Shown piece after piece: positions 46,163 through 56,122 of a DNA stretch of 64,000 nucleotides. The translations under genes and the position numbers were made by a program. Numbering within the stretch: position 1 is the stretch's first letter; the number at the start of each line of letters is the position of its first letter. The DNA lies in NCBI RefSeq assembly GCF_900105355.1, contig NZ_FNSC01000001.1, positions 434,001-498,000 on the forward strand, in the 5' to 3' direction. A model generated the notes under the pieces. The model did not search any database. It had not been told where the DNA came from and saw nothing but the letters and a program-made list of their open reading frames with translations. This stretch comes from Pseudomonas anguilliseptica. Lineage in GTDB: Bacteria; Pseudomonadota; Gammaproteobacteria; Pseudomonadales; Pseudomonadaceae.

Positions 46163-47392
46163 TCAGCCCGCTCCAACAGTTTTCTGTAATAGCTCAGTCA
46201 TCGCCGCTCGGCTTGAGGCCGCATCAAAATTGCTTTGAATATACCGTGCCGCGCTGCAACCCATATCGAGCCTGCGAGGCTCATCACTCATCAACTCACT
46301 GACAAAGTTTGAAAGCTGCGGAGCACAATTCGGAGCAAATATAACACCCGCATGAGCAGCCTTAACTATCCCAGCAGCCTCCCCACCAACACCACATAAC
46401 ACTGGTCGACCGCAGGCCATGTAATCCAGTAACTTTGTAGGAATAGCTCCTTTGAATAGAGGAATATCCTGCAAAGTTACTAGACACAAATCCGCGGCAT
46501 TAATGAAACCACGCGCCAAGTTTTTTGATATCGGAGCCAGTAGCAGCACGTTACCAAGCTTCAACTCGGCAACTCGCCCCTCGATATGGGAGCGTTTCAT
46601 GCCATCGCCGACCAACACGAAAAGTGTTTTTTTATCCTGACAATGCATGGCAGCATCAACAATCACATCCAGATTATTGGCTTCGCCCATCGCCCCAAAA
46701 TACAAAACAATGTTGCGTCCGTCCCAGCCATGCATTCGACGAATCTCGGCCCCTGCGTCGGGATCGGGATAAAGCATCTGGGTATCGATACCACAGGTAA
46801 TTACTTCCAGCTTTTCTTTGGGCCAGCCACGTCGATGAATATCGTCGCGAATGCCATGGGTCAAGGTAACGATTCGCTCTGCCTTGTCGTAAAGCAGCCG
46901 CTCCATCCAAGACATGATGGCGATTAGCTGCCGGTTGCGCAGAATACCCATCTGCACGGCAGACTCCGGCCACAGATCCCGAACCTCAAAAACCATCGGG
47001 ATGCCACGCAACTTGCAGACCATCCAGACAGAGAACATCGGGAAAATGGGCGGTGAAGAAGCGAGCACGACATCCGGCTTTCCAGCCCGCAACAGTCCGA
47101 CGGGCGCCGTCAGTGAAAATGAAATGAAACTAAGCAAGCGCCCCCAGTAACTGCGATGCAGTTCGTTGTAGGTGAAGGTACGAATGATCTGAACCGCACC
47201 GTCCTGCTCCCGGCGCAACAGGAGCCTGTACCAAGGCAAGACCGGTTGATCCCGGCGCATGTAACCGGTCTCCCCAGAAACCACTGTTACCTCATGGCCA
47301 TTGCTAGCCAGATGTTGGGTAAGCTCGTACACCAGCGAGTGCCCCGGCGAAGTGTGCCCCTGATAGTACTGGTAGACCACCGCAACCTTCAT
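46163..47392 (-). CDS. Glycosyltransferase, GT4 family (WbuB-like)
   Basis: A 409-residue GT-B fold transferase resembling the WbuB group. N-terminal KVAVVYQYYQGHTSPGHSLVYEL, a mid segment FEVRDLWPESAVQMGIL, and a nucleotide-sugar region PTKLLDYMACGRPVLCGVGGEA near 325-346. It would add one sugar to the growing polysaccharide in the cytoplasm; donor and linkage are unknown. Last gene of the cluster, overlapping the previous one by 4 bases, followed by a terminator. Confidence 0.88.
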   Translation of the reverse strand: MKVAVVYQYYQGHTSPGHSLVYELTQHLASNGHEVTVVSGETGYMRRDQPVLPWYRLLLRREQDGAVQIIRTFTYNELHRSYWGRLLSFISFSLTAPVGLLRAGKPDVVLASSPPIFPMFSVWMVCKLRGIPMVFEVRDLWPESAVQMGILRNRQLIAIMSWMERLLYDKAERIVTLTHGIRDDIHRRGWPKEKLEVITCGIDTQMLYPDPDAGAEIRRMHGWDGRNIVLYFGAMGEANNLDVIVDAAMHCQDKKTLFVLVGDGMKRSHIEGRVAELKLGNVLLLAPISKNLARGFINAADLCLVTLQDIPLFKGAIPTKLLDYMACGRPVLCGVGGEAAGIVKAAHAGVIFAPNCAPQLSNFVSELMSDEPRRLDMGCSAARYIQSNFDAASSRAAMTELLQKTVGAG

Positions 47393-48630
47393 CTGAACTC
47401 CCTGTAGAGCCGCTTGAGGTGTTCGCCTTTTTTCTGCCAGCTGAGTTCCTGGCGAACAACGAAAAGATGCTGACGCCAGCGTTGCAGGCGAAGTTCATCG
47501 GCAAAAAAATGTTCAATCATCTTAGCCATGGCCAGCGGCGTGGCCAAATCACCAACGCAACCGATCTGATTGCCCTCAACCAAACGCCGCAACTCTGGCA
47601 AGTCGCTGGCCAGGATTGGAATACCGGCAGCAATGAATTCGAACAACTTGTTAGGCGTGCAATAGTAATTGTTCAGGCAGATCGCCTGATAAGGGATCAC
47701 ACCAGCATCCGCTGCTGCCGTGACCTCAAGCAAACGAGCTTGGGAGACTGCTGGATGTAGATGAACCCGCGACTGCAGTCCTTTACGCTTGATCAGATGG
47801 TGCATGGCATCGGCAAGCTGGCCATCACCCAGCAACACAAGATGAATGTCAGAGTCACGCAGCAATACCATAGCCTCGACTAGCTCAAGTAAATTGCGCC
47901 CGGCAGAAAACCCACCCTGAAACAACAAGACGCGATGCTCACGAGGAATGCCGAAGCACTCATGCAGATACCAAGAGCGAGGCCCAAGCGAGCTGATGCG
48001 CTCGGCATTATGAATGACTGCCACCTCAGTCAGCCCATAGCGAGTCTCCAGCTCACGGGCAATCGAGGGATTAACCGTAATCACCTGATCACAGGCATGG
48101 ATATGCCGGCGTTCAATCTTCGCCCAGCTCGCCTGCTGCCCGCGAGAGAACTCTTGTTCGCTATACAGCTCATGACTGTCATAGATCAAGCGGGCGCCAA
48201 ACTCACTGGCCAACGCCCGACCAACAGTAAGCATAGGCAGATCATGCGCCACCACAATATCAGCCACATGCTGACGACCATCAGCAAGAAACAAGTTCAG
48301 ATAAAAGCGCTCATGATCGACCAAAAAGCGCCAAGCAAAAGACTTCAACACCCGCATCAATTGGCCATTCATCGGTAAATACCGACGAACCAACCTATAT
48401 ACCTGAAGCACGCGGTTTTCCCTCCGAGCCACTGACTCGGAGGGAAAACCGATTCGTACAACGCGGGGATCGTCCAATATTACCGGCCCATCCAGTGGCA
48501 TCGCCAAAATGGTGACCCGCCAGCCGTCCTCCTCCAAGCTGTCTGCCTGGAGAAGAATCCGTCGATCAATTTGCCGGTCATTGCACAGCATCAACACCCG
48601 CTGTGCGGGCGCCTTGATGTCAGATGCCAC
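47389..48630 (-). CDS. Glycosyltransferase, GT4-like (paralogue of the gene at 54.8-56.1 kb)
   Basis: A 413-residue GT-B protein. N-terminal RVLMLCNDRQIDRRILLQAD; DSHELYSEQEFS; LLFQGGFSAGRNLLELVEAM; NNYYCTPNKLFEFIAAGIPILA. The last motif and the N-terminus are closely shared with the other cluster transferase, showing common ancestry. The start appears to be GTG (48628-48630), overlapping asnB by 11 bases. It ends 4 bases inside the WbuB-like gene. Donor sugar unknown. Confidence 0.85.
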   Translation of the reverse strand: MASDIKAPAQRVLMLCNDRQIDRRILLQADSLEEDGWRVTILAMPLDGPVILDDPRVVRIGFPSESVARRENRVLQVYRLVRRYLPMNGQLMRVLKSFAWRFLVDHERFYLNLFLADGRQHVADIVVAHDLPMLTVGRALASEFGARLIYDSHELYSEQEFSRGQQASWAKIERRHIHACDQVITVNPSIARELETRYGLTEVAVIHNAERISSLGPRSWYLHECFGIPREHRVLLFQGGFSAGRNLLELVEAMVLLRDSDIHLVLLGDGQLADAMHHLIKRKGLQSRVHLHPAVSQARLLEVTAAADAGVIPYQAICLNNYYCTPNKLFEFIAAGIPILASDLPELRRLVEGNQIGCVGDLATPLAMAKMIEHFFADELRLQRWRQHLFVVRQELSWQKKGEHLKRLYREFR

Positions 48631-50548
48631 TGGACTTCATATCTCCGTCGATGAAAATGCGATGCCACAGTTCCAGGCACAGGAGGCCCCAGACCACGCG
48701 ACCAAACTCGCTCTCGTTGCCCAAGGCTTTCTCTACCGCTACCACGTCATACAAGCCGCGCTGGCGCGCACGATCAGAGAGCAGTGTGTCGCGCACAAAG
48801 TCACGCGCCACGCCTTTGGCCCACTGGGTGAGCGGCGTCGGGAAGCCCATTTTGTCTTTACGATCGAAAATACTCTGTGGCACCGCACTGCGCACCGACT
48901 CCTTGAACAGATGCTTCATGCGTCCTTGAGCAAACTTGATGTTCGGTGGAATAGTTGCCATGAACTCGACGATGCGGTGATCCAGCAACGGCACCCGCGA
49001 TTCGATAGAGGCTGCCATGCTGGTGCGGTCTTCAACATGCAGCAACGCCGGCAGCGAGCCTTTCAGGTCGAAATAGGTCATCTGATTGACCAGCGGATGC
49101 ATCTCGCTGCGGTTGAAAATGCGCTGGAACGACTCGAACGACGAATAGCCGCTGCTGCTCTGCAACACACCCTGATTGAACAGTTGCACCATGCCTTCGC
49201 TGCGGTCTAGGAGGCTGAAATAGCGTTGATCATGGGGCGCGAACAATCCGTTTTTCCACAGCCCCTGCAACATCGGCTGGTAAGTCGCCAGGAGCGGCAG
49301 GTTCGGCACAATGGATTCCAGCGACACCGCATAACGGTTCTGGTCGGCAGTCTGGTAGATCGCACCCGACAGGCACTTCTCCAGGTACAACGCCATATAA
49401 CGGGCGTAGCCGATAAACAGTTCATCACCGCCCTGCCCCCCCATGACCACCTTCACGTGCTTGGCAGCCAACTGCGACACGTAGTACTGCGGAATCACCC
49501 CTGGCCCGGCCAGCGGTTCGTCCATGTAATACATCAGGCGCGGCAGCATATCCGCCAGCTCGTTGCCGGCTGGAATATAGATTTCGTTGTATTGAGTACC
49601 GGCAAAGGTAGCGACATCCTTCGCATAGCCGGTCTCGTCAAACTGCGGTCCCTCGCTGAACGCACCAGTAAAGGTATGCATCTTTTCGCCGCCCAGCATG
49701 CGCGAGGCCAGACAGACGATGGCGCTGGAGTCCAATCCGCCGGACAAGTGCGCACCCAGCGGCACGTCGGAACGCATATGCAGGCGGACCGAGTCGTCGA
49801 TCAGGCCCGACAACGTGTCGATGAAATAACGCTCATCATGCTCTTCATCAATGTTGTAGTGCAGGTCCCAATACTGGCGAGTCTGAATCTTTAGCGAATC
49901 TCCCTCGTACCAGGCTGACAGGCAATAGCCCGGCTCCAACTTATTCACACCTTGGAAAAGGGTTTTCTCATCCAGGCAAAACTGGAACGTCAGGTAATCC
50001 TGCAAACCGTCCGGATTAGCCTGCGCCTTCACCCCATTGTCGGCAAGAATCGCTTTGATCTCCGAGGCGAACACCAACCGACGTCCATCGAAGTGGTAAT
50101 AGAACGGTTTGATACCGATTCGATCACGGGCGCAAAACAGACGCTGCTCATGCTTGTCCCAGATGGCAAACGCGAACATCCCCAGCAACCGGTCGACAAA
50201 ACGCTCGCCCCACTCGCGGTATGCATACAGCAGCACTTCGGTATCCGAATAGCTGTGGATAGGGTGACCCTTGTTGATCAACTCGCGACGCAACTCCAGG
50301 TAGTTGTAGATGGCACCGTTGAACACCACGATAAAGCGACCGTCTTCGGTCACCATCGGCTGCTTGCCGTGTTCGGGATCAATGATCGCCAGGCGCACAT
50401 GGCCCAAGCCAACCGGCCGACGCTCGTCCAGCCAGATACCATCGCCGTCGGGACCGCGATGGCGGATGGCGGACATCATTTTTTTCAGCGAATTAGTGAT
50501 TTCACCGCTGTTTCCGAATGTCGCTAGCGACCCTGCTATTCCACACAT
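48620..50548 (-). CDS. asnB: Asparagine synthase-type glutamine amidotransferase
   Basis: A 642-residue protein with an N-terminal class II glutaminase (nucleophile Cys2 in MCGIAGS; RHRGPDGDG; FNGAIYNYLELR) and a C-terminal ATP-dependent synthetase domain (LSGGLDSSA; GGQGGDELFIGYARY). In surface-polysaccharide clusters such enzymes can amidate uronic acids rather than aspartate, and that is likely here given the WbpE/WbpI-type genes; the substrate is inferred. It lies 20 bases after the epimerase-like gene. Confidence 0.9.
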   Translation of the reverse strand: MCGIAGSLATFGNSGEITNSLKKMMSAIRHRGPDGDGIWLDERRPVGLGHVRLAIIDPEHGKQPMVTEDGRFIVVFNGAIYNYLELRRELINKGHPIHSYSDTEVLLYAYREWGERFVDRLLGMFAFAIWDKHEQRLFCARDRIGIKPFYYHFDGRRLVFASEIKAILADNGVKAQANPDGLQDYLTFQFCLDEKTLFQGVNKLEPGYCLSAWYEGDSLKIQTRQYWDLHYNIDEEHDERYFIDTLSGLIDDSVRLHMRSDVPLGAHLSGGLDSSAIVCLASRMLGGEKMHTFTGAFSEGPQFDETGYAKDVATFAGTQYNEIYIPAGNELADMLPRLMYYMDEPLAGPGVIPQYYVSQLAAKHVKVVMGGQGGDELFIGYARYMALYLEKCLSGAIYQTADQNRYAVSLESIVPNLPLLATYQPMLQGLWKNGLFAPHDQRYFSLLDRSEGMVQLFNQGVLQSSSGYSSFESFQRIFNRSEMHPLVNQMTYFDLKGSLPALLHVEDRTSMAASIESRVPLLDHRIVEFMATIPPNIKFAQGRMKHLFKESVRSAVPQSIFDRKDKMGFPTPLTQWAKGVARDFVRDTLLSDRARQRGLYDVVAVEKALGNESEFGRVVWGLLCLELWHRIFIDGDMKSSGI

Positions 50549-50568
50549 AAAACTCGCCTACTCAATCA

Positions 50569-53500
50569 TTAATTTTTATACAACTTGTAGCTCTGCATAT
50601 TCATGTACAGATACTGCGGCCCAGCATAATCATGCTTCAGGGATATTTTCTGCGTGGCGCCACTTGCCACAAATGAAATCTTCCAAGATTGAGGCTTGCC
50701 ATCAGCAAAGTTAAATTTGTGCAACAACTCTTTTTCGGTACCATCAGAACGATTAATCACCGATCGCAAGTTAAACGTTAAATCCTTAAGATCTAAATCG
50801 CCACCCAAATTCTTCGCCGTTATCTCGAAGGTATAGTTGGCACCTTTTTTTAGACCATCAAGAGTCCACTCTTGCTGCTGATTTGTCGGCGCTGCACCAA
50901 TAAAATTGGCGCCCTGCCATTTAGCACCAAACTCAGAAGCCTCAAGCGAGTGACGATCCGGAAGGGTAAACTTAAGCGGAAATAAAAATGGCTTACCTGG
51001 ACCAATTACACCCAACGGGTTTGCCTTAGTAAAAATATTGCGCCCCGCATAGTCGTTAACACCATCTCGTTTTGATTCGTGATGAACAACCACCGCTACT
51101 CCTTTCTCATAAGATTCTTTTATTTCATAAAACGACAGGGGCACATCAGAGCCAGCCAGAGTATAAAAGGCATTATAGGTTGGATCATAAAGCGCCCACT
51201 TATCCTTCAGCCTAATCTCAGCAACCGCATGCCCATCATTTTTTGGATAGTTCAAAAGGCTAATTACTCTACCCTCAAACCCTTGCGCCGCTGCGAATGC
51301 CAGCAGCGTATTGGTAAATGAACCACAAGCACCTTCCTGCTCCATAATTGTTTCGTCTGGCGCTGAAGAACTGGCTACTCCAACTGCAAACCCGTCGATA
51401 TACTTCATAAACGCCAAAATCTTCTGATGGTCATCAATCACGTCATGAACGAGCTCATCAGAAAGTGCTTTTACTTCCAAGGTAACAGGAATTCTAAAAA
51501 CATTTAACGGATTGCGTGGGTCTTTTGCATCCAGAAAATTTCCTTTTGAATTTTTAGATAATGAATGTCTAGCCGCTTCAGCCTTCTCATCTTTGCCCAA
51601 CAGTGAAGCGTTTAACGTTATCAACCGCACGAGCAACCGGGGCTGGCCAACGAACGAAGAAAACTCGATACGCAACGACTGAAACTGATTGGAAGCTTTT
51701 AATTGAAGCTCAGCATCCTCGCCGTCTTTAAATTCGGCGCTCGCTATTTCCTGTGTAACCTCTCCAGCGGCATCAAGAGCAAAAACCCTAACCCTTTGGG
51801 CGTAGTTAGCACGACTCTCCCAGCGAAATTTGAGCACACCTGCCAAAACTGGCTTGTCCAACCTCACATCAACGTATTCCAGCGAGGTGTTCTCTATGCT
51901 GGCGACATAGTCGTCATTGGGGTCGCCATCCAGCGCATTTTCAAAGCCGAACCCATCGTATGTCGGCGAGACTTGGATAACTGATAGTTCAACAGGCTGC
52001 AGAGGGGATTTGTACGCAGGTTGCACGATCACCGGCTGCCCCTTGGCCTTGGCATCCAAAAAGTAACGATGGCGAAGAGCATACTGCTTGAAGAACCAGT
52101 CGCCGGTAAGTTCAGCTATTTGCTCCATTTGCTGAACTTCAAACACTTGGTAATCAGACCCCTTATACCAACCCATATCACGGGAAAATACTTCGACAAC
52201 AACGGTCTTCCATTGCTGATCACCTACAGTCGTGAGTACCGCATTACGCAATGGAGTAAAATCGAGCACGTTACCTTCGTTTATGGATTGTATTTTTATT
52301 GCAAACTTACCAACCGAAACATCTTTGTATCGAATAACCAACTTATGGGGCTGAACATCGAAATAATCATTGAATTTGGTAACCGGCAGTTGCATTGAGA
52401 AATATACATTTTGACGAGAGCCGCCCTTGACAGCCTCACTATGAGCCTCATACCCGTTGGTGAACGCACGAACTTGACGCCCATCCACAGATTGGACCGC
52501 ACCCCATTCCAATCCCGCGATCTTGCTTCCACCCTCAAACGCATCTTCACTTCCAACATTGAGGTGAACATATTTAGCAAACTGCGGGGCTTTCAGATCA
52601 ATGCTTTCGATAAGGGGAGAAGATGTGCCCGCCAACCAGTCAAACTGAAAAAAGAGAGTTTTTTTCGGATTCAGATCGTAGCGAAGCCAGTAACCGGTAT
52701 CGAATTTACTTAGATTCTCCGCCAGGGACTCAACACCTTTGAAAAACAAATCGTCCCCTAACGGCAATTTAAGTTCTTCTCCTACTTTATGAATAACCGG
52801 CAGGGCGGACAACTGAGCATTCAGAACATGTGTACGGTTCGGTACCTCTTCAAAAAACAATCCGCCCGACTTACTGGAGTGCGCAAGCCCCCCATCGGCA
52901 ATATCCACCGAGTAGGCTTTCATTACTGACTCTGTAAGGTTTTCGAGCGATTTTTTGTCTGCTGCCTGATCTTTGAAAGACTGAAATAAAGCTTTCAGGA
53001 CGTAAGTCTGACCGAACGATGACTGCCAAGGAGCCGGTGTTACAACATCGTTATATACGTTCATAAAATCGAATTTGCAAACTACTGCACCACCAGCACC
53101 GAATTGATTCTTCGAATCTAACAGCCACTTAAGAGCGGCATCTTTTTTTACCGAAGTTTTATTAATGTTGAATTTCTTGAGAAGCAAGTCCAGCGCAGCC
53201 ATGTTCTGACCGTCGACGGCTTGGCTCGCAATAATGTATGGGGAGTAAACAGCCGTGCCAGTCTCCAATTTTGAACGTGCATCTTGCACGTGCATCATCA
53301 AAACACCTTGGGCATCCAATGAGTACCAAGGCAATATGAGCGTTTGATCAGGGACTTTGTCAGCCTGAGGCGTAACCTTTTCATAACTCGCAGTGGGCAA
53401 CTGGTTGACATAGAATTTGGCTACTTCTGCCCACGTATGAAAACGCTTATCCCGGCTGGAAAGTTTAGAGAGATATTCTGCGTGTTTTCGACCGTAGGTT

Positions 53501-54756
53501 GTTCCCACCCAATACCCGAGATCTCGAGTTTTTACAGGTACATTCCAAGCTCGCCATGTACCAGTACCTGATAGCAGGAGTTCACCATCTGGGACTCGTT
53601 GAAACGTTTTGCTATCTGGCGCAATCGAGCGCATCTGAACTTCAAGATTTCCCCGATGTTCATCTAGGTACTCAACACTTAGCTCAAAGCGTTCCTTGCG
53701 CAAGTTGTCTTTCCACTCACTCGGCAGCGTCAGATAGAAGTAGCTATACGGCGCAACCATCTGCCCTGAACCGCCTTCAGCCTCGCGCTCGCCGGCTGCT
53801 GGGCGGAGGCGACGTACAGAACGCCCGTCGACTTGCTCGATCTGGCCCCAGTCGTTACCAGCAATACGCAAATCACCTTCGGCGTCATTCGCACTGCCCA
53901 CGTCCAGAACCGACTCTTCTCCAGAGACAGGATCACGCAGCACGATGCGGTCGATAGCAACTTCCGGATTGGCGAAGCCATAGGGGTTGGCCAAGCGGAA
54001 CAGCAGCTCTTCTTTGCGCGGATTCAGGTCATATCGAATCCAGTAGCCTGCGTCATACAGCGGCAACCAGCGCAGTAGGGTATCGGCACCTTTGGTAAAC
54101 CACTCTTGATAGAGTGCATCGCCAGTGGCGTCCTGCAACTCACCCAAGGCAAGTAGTGCTCGCATATGGCCGTTGAGAATATGCGAAGGGTTGCTGGCGG
54201 AAGCTGGGATTTCTTCAAACCAGATGTCCTGCCCCGAGGCAAACAGAAATCCGCCTTTGCTCAAGGGCACGAATAGCGATTCAGCGGCTTTCTTTGCTGC
54301 ATCGAGGCTGCTTTGGTCGCCGGTTTGTTTCCAGTGCGTTACCAATGCCTGCACACCACTGGCCTGTGCGAAAGCACTACTCCATGGTGCCTTGATGGCC
54401 ACGTCGTTGTAGGTGCTGTCGAAGTTGTATGGCCATACCCACAGGCCATTTTTGTCTTGAACGAGGTTGGCTTTTAGCCAATCAATGGTCGAGGCGAAAT
54501 GCTGCGGATCAGCTTTCAGGCCGAGGCTCGGATCGTAGTCTTCCACACCGGCATAAGCTAGCGCGTAGAGCGCGGTCCAGGCTGGGTGGGCAACCTTGCC
54601 GACGCCATCGATGGACAGCTGCGGAACGCCATGGTCATCGACCATATGCTTGGCTTGGTCAACATTGGTTTGGTTTTGTGCTTGTACTGCGGCAGCGCCG
54701 AATGCAAAAACCGTAACGAAAAAAAGCGCCCGAAGGCGTTGGCTTACACAGCGCAT
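50569..54756 (-). CDS. Secreted protein: two uronate C5-epimerase-like modules plus transglutaminase-like domain
   Basis: A 1395-residue periplasmic or secreted protein (Sec signal MRCVSQRLRALFFVTVFAFG... cleaved near VQA). Module 1: a glucuronyl C5-epimerase C-terminal-like region (~100-250; SHILNGHMRALLALGEL, LPLYDAGYWIRYDL) and a beta domain (~265-420). Module 2 repeats both (THVLNAQLSALPVI, LSKFDTGYWLRYDL; NVGSEDAFEGGSKIAG against NVGSANDAEGDLRIAG). A discoidin-like region follows (~925-1060), then a transglutaminase-like domain with Cys1144 (GACGSF), His1176 (DGHAVAE), Asp1191 (YDPTYN), and a beta C-terminus. ATG 54756 overlaps the previous stop (TGATG). It probably edits the exported polysaccharide; substrate inferred. 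Confidence 0.75.
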   Translation of the reverse strand: MRCVSQRLRALFFVTVFAFGAAAVQAQNQTNVDQAKHMVDDHGVPQLSIDGVGKVAHPAWTALYALAYAGVEDYDPSLGLKADPQHFASTIDWLKANLVQDKNGLWVWPYNFDSTYNDVAIKAPWSSAFAQASGVQALVTHWKQTGDQSSLDAAKKAAESLFVPLSKGGFLFASGQDIWFEEIPASASNPSHILNGHMRALLALGELQDATGDALYQEWFTKGADTLLRWLPLYDAGYWIRYDLNPRKEELLFRLANPYGFANPEVAIDRIVLRDPVSGEESVLDVGSANDAEGDLRIAGNDWGQIEQVDGRSVRRLRPAAGEREAEGGSGQMVAPYSYFYLTLPSEWKDNLRKERFELSVEYLDEHRGNLEVQMRSIAPDSKTFQRVPDGELLLSGTGTWRAWNVPVKTRDLGYWVGTTYGRKHAEYLSKLSSRDKRFHTWAEVAKFYVNQLPTASYEKVTPQADKVPDQTLILPWYSLDAQGVLMMHVQDARSKLETGTAVYSPYIIASQAVDGQNMAALDLLLKKFNINKTSVKKDAALKWLLDSKNQFGAGGAVVCKFDFMNVYNDVVTPAPWQSSFGQTYVLKALFQSFKDQAADKKSLENLTESVMKAYSVDIADGGLAHSSKSGGLFFEEVPNRTHVLNAQLSALPVIHKVGEELKLPLGDDLFFKGVESLAENLSKFDTGYWLRYDLNPKKTLFFQFDWLAGTSSPLIESIDLKAPQFAKYVHLNVGSEDAFEGGSKIAGLEWGAVQSVDGRQVRAFTNGYEAHSEAVKGGSRQNVYFSMQLPVTKFNDYFDVQPHKLVIRYKDVSVGKFAIKIQSINEGNVLDFTPLRNAVLTTVGDQQWKTVVVEVFSRDMGWYKGSDYQVFEVQQMEQIAELTGDWFFKQYALRHRYFLDAKAKGQPVIVQPAYKSPLQPVELSVIQVSPTYDGFGFENALDGDPNDDYVASIENTSLEYVDVRLDKPVLAGVLKFRWESRANYAQRVRVFALDAAGEVTQEIASAEFKDGEDAELQLKASNQFQSLRIEFSSFVGQPRLLVRLITLNASLLGKDEKAEAARHSLSKNSKGNFLDAKDPRNPLNVFRIPVTLEVKALSDELVHDVIDDHQKILAFMKYIDGFAVGVASSSAPDETIMEQEGACGSFTNTLLAFAAAQGFEGRVISLLNYPKNDGHAVAEIRLKDKWALYDPTYNAFYTLAGSDVPLSFYEIKESYEKGVAVVVHHESKRDGVNDYAGRNIFTKANPLGVIGPGKPFLFPLKFTLPDRHSLEASEFGAKWQGANFIGAAPTNQQQEWTLDGLKKGANYTFEITAKNLGGDLDLKDLTFNLRSVINRSDGTEKELLHKFNFADGKPQSWKISFVASGATQKISLKHDYAGPQYLYMNMQSYKLYKN

Positions 54757-56108
54757 CAAAAGTCTCCGGCCGCAGTTTTGAGTGTGGTGTCGAGGTATCG
54801 ATTCATTTCATTGGCGTAGATAACGTCTTGCGCCGACCAGGCAAACTCGCTTCTGCGTTGCTCAATTGCCACGCGCCACTTCGAAAAGTCGTTGGAGTCG
54901 AAAGCCATGTCGATAGCATTGGCGATCTGCTTGGCACTGCCCATGATGGCGGAGTGGCCAAAGCCATTGGCACGCACGAAACGGTTCAATTCAGGCGAGT
55001 CGTTAGCCAGAATCGGTAGGCCAGCCTGAATAAATTCGAATAGTTTGTTCGGGGTGCAGTAGTAGGAGTTTAGGTCTACGTGTGGGTACGGAATGATGCC
55101 GATATCCGCCGAGGCGCTGTGCTGCAGGAGTTCACTTTGTGGCACAGCGGGCAAGAAGTGAATGCGTTTCCCCAGCAATTTCAGGCGAATGGCTTTGGCT
55201 TTGGCTTTGAGCAGATCGCCAAACGTGCCAAAGCCCATCATCACCAGGTCGACATCGCTGGTTTTTACATGGGCCATGGCCTGAATCAGAGTTTCAAGGT
55301 TGCGATGCGGTGCGAAGCCGCCCTGGAAAAGCAAGATGCGTCGTTCGGCCGGCAGGCTCAGCTTTTCACGCAGCAGGTCGTAACGCGCCGCTGGGTCGAA
55401 ATCCGGCAACGGGTCGATGGCGTTTAACAGGGTCACCGGCTTGGCGATCTGATAACGACGAGCCATTTCATCACCGATGGATTCGTTTACGGCGAATACC
55501 AGGTCGGCCTTCTTAATGTGCTCGGCTTCGGCTTTGGAGCAGATACGCCGCTGCACAGAGGAGAAAGACTTCTGCTCCGGGTAAAGTTCGTGCGCGTCGT
55601 ACACCAACGGCACGCCCCAGGCGGCAGCCAGTTCGGCGCCGGCTTCGAGGGCTGGCAAGTCATGCACCTGTACCACGTCGCAGGTGAATTCCTGGCCATG
55701 GCGGACGAAAGCCTGGCGGAAGGGCAGCGGGTCGTGCAACTCACGATTGCGGTAGCGCATCAGCAGGAGTGCTTTGTAGAGCGCCCAGTTGACGCGGCTG
55801 GCGTAATTGAACAGGCGCTGAAAAATGCCCAGGCGGTTGGGGTAGCGATTGGCGCCCCAGTTGAGAGCGTCGTTGAAGCGGTATTGCCGCTTCATATAAC
55901 CGGCGTAGGTGGGGTTTTCTGGAATGATGAAATTCAGGCCGATACGGGTGAGCGCAATACCTTCCGGTGTTTGCTCATGATGCGTATCGCCGTCGTGCGA
56001 TAACGCCAACAACCGCACGGCATGCCCCCGGGCGATCAAGGAAACGGCCTGCGCCACTACCCGACGATCCAGGTTTTGATCGTGGCACAACATTAAAACG
56101 TGAGCCAT
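54756..56108 (-). CDS. Glycosyltransferase, GT4-like
   Basis: A 450-residue GT-B transferase. Seen: HVLMLCHDQNLDRRVVAQAV, YDAHELYPEQKSFS, LLFQGGFAPHRNLETLIQAM, NSYYCTPNKLFEFIQAGLPILA. It is a paralogue of the transferase at 47.4-48.6 kb. The start at 56108 is preferred to 56117, because AGGGGAG lies 9 bases upstream of the former but touches the latter. It is 14 bases after the methyltransferase/coiled-coil gene and overlaps the epimerase-like gene by one base. Donor unknown. Confidence 0.87.
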   Translation of the reverse strand: MAHVLMLCHDQNLDRRVVAQAVSLIARGHAVRLLALSHDGDTHHEQTPEGIALTRIGLNFIIPENPTYAGYMKRQYRFNDALNWGANRYPNRLGIFQRLFNYASRVNWALYKALLLMRYRNRELHDPLPFRQAFVRHGQEFTCDVVQVHDLPALEAGAELAAAWGVPLVYDAHELYPEQKSFSSVQRRICSKAEAEHIKKADLVFAVNESIGDEMARRYQIAKPVTLLNAIDPLPDFDPAARYDLLREKLSLPAERRILLFQGGFAPHRNLETLIQAMAHVKTSDVDLVMMGFGTFGDLLKAKAKAIRLKLLGKRIHFLPAVPQSELLQHSASADIGIIPYPHVDLNSYYCTPNKLFEFIQAGLPILANDSPELNRFVRANGFGHSAIMGSAKQIANAIDMAFDSNDFSKWRVAIEQRRSEFAWSAQDVIYANEMNRYLDTTLKTAAGDF

Positions 56109-56122
56109 GTGGCTCATCTCCC

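Noticed and set aside
45960..46238. 92-codon plus-strand ORF in the gap before the glycosyltransferase
   Set aside because: It overlaps the end of the minus-strand glycosyltransferase and a terminator, and has no recognisable family features.
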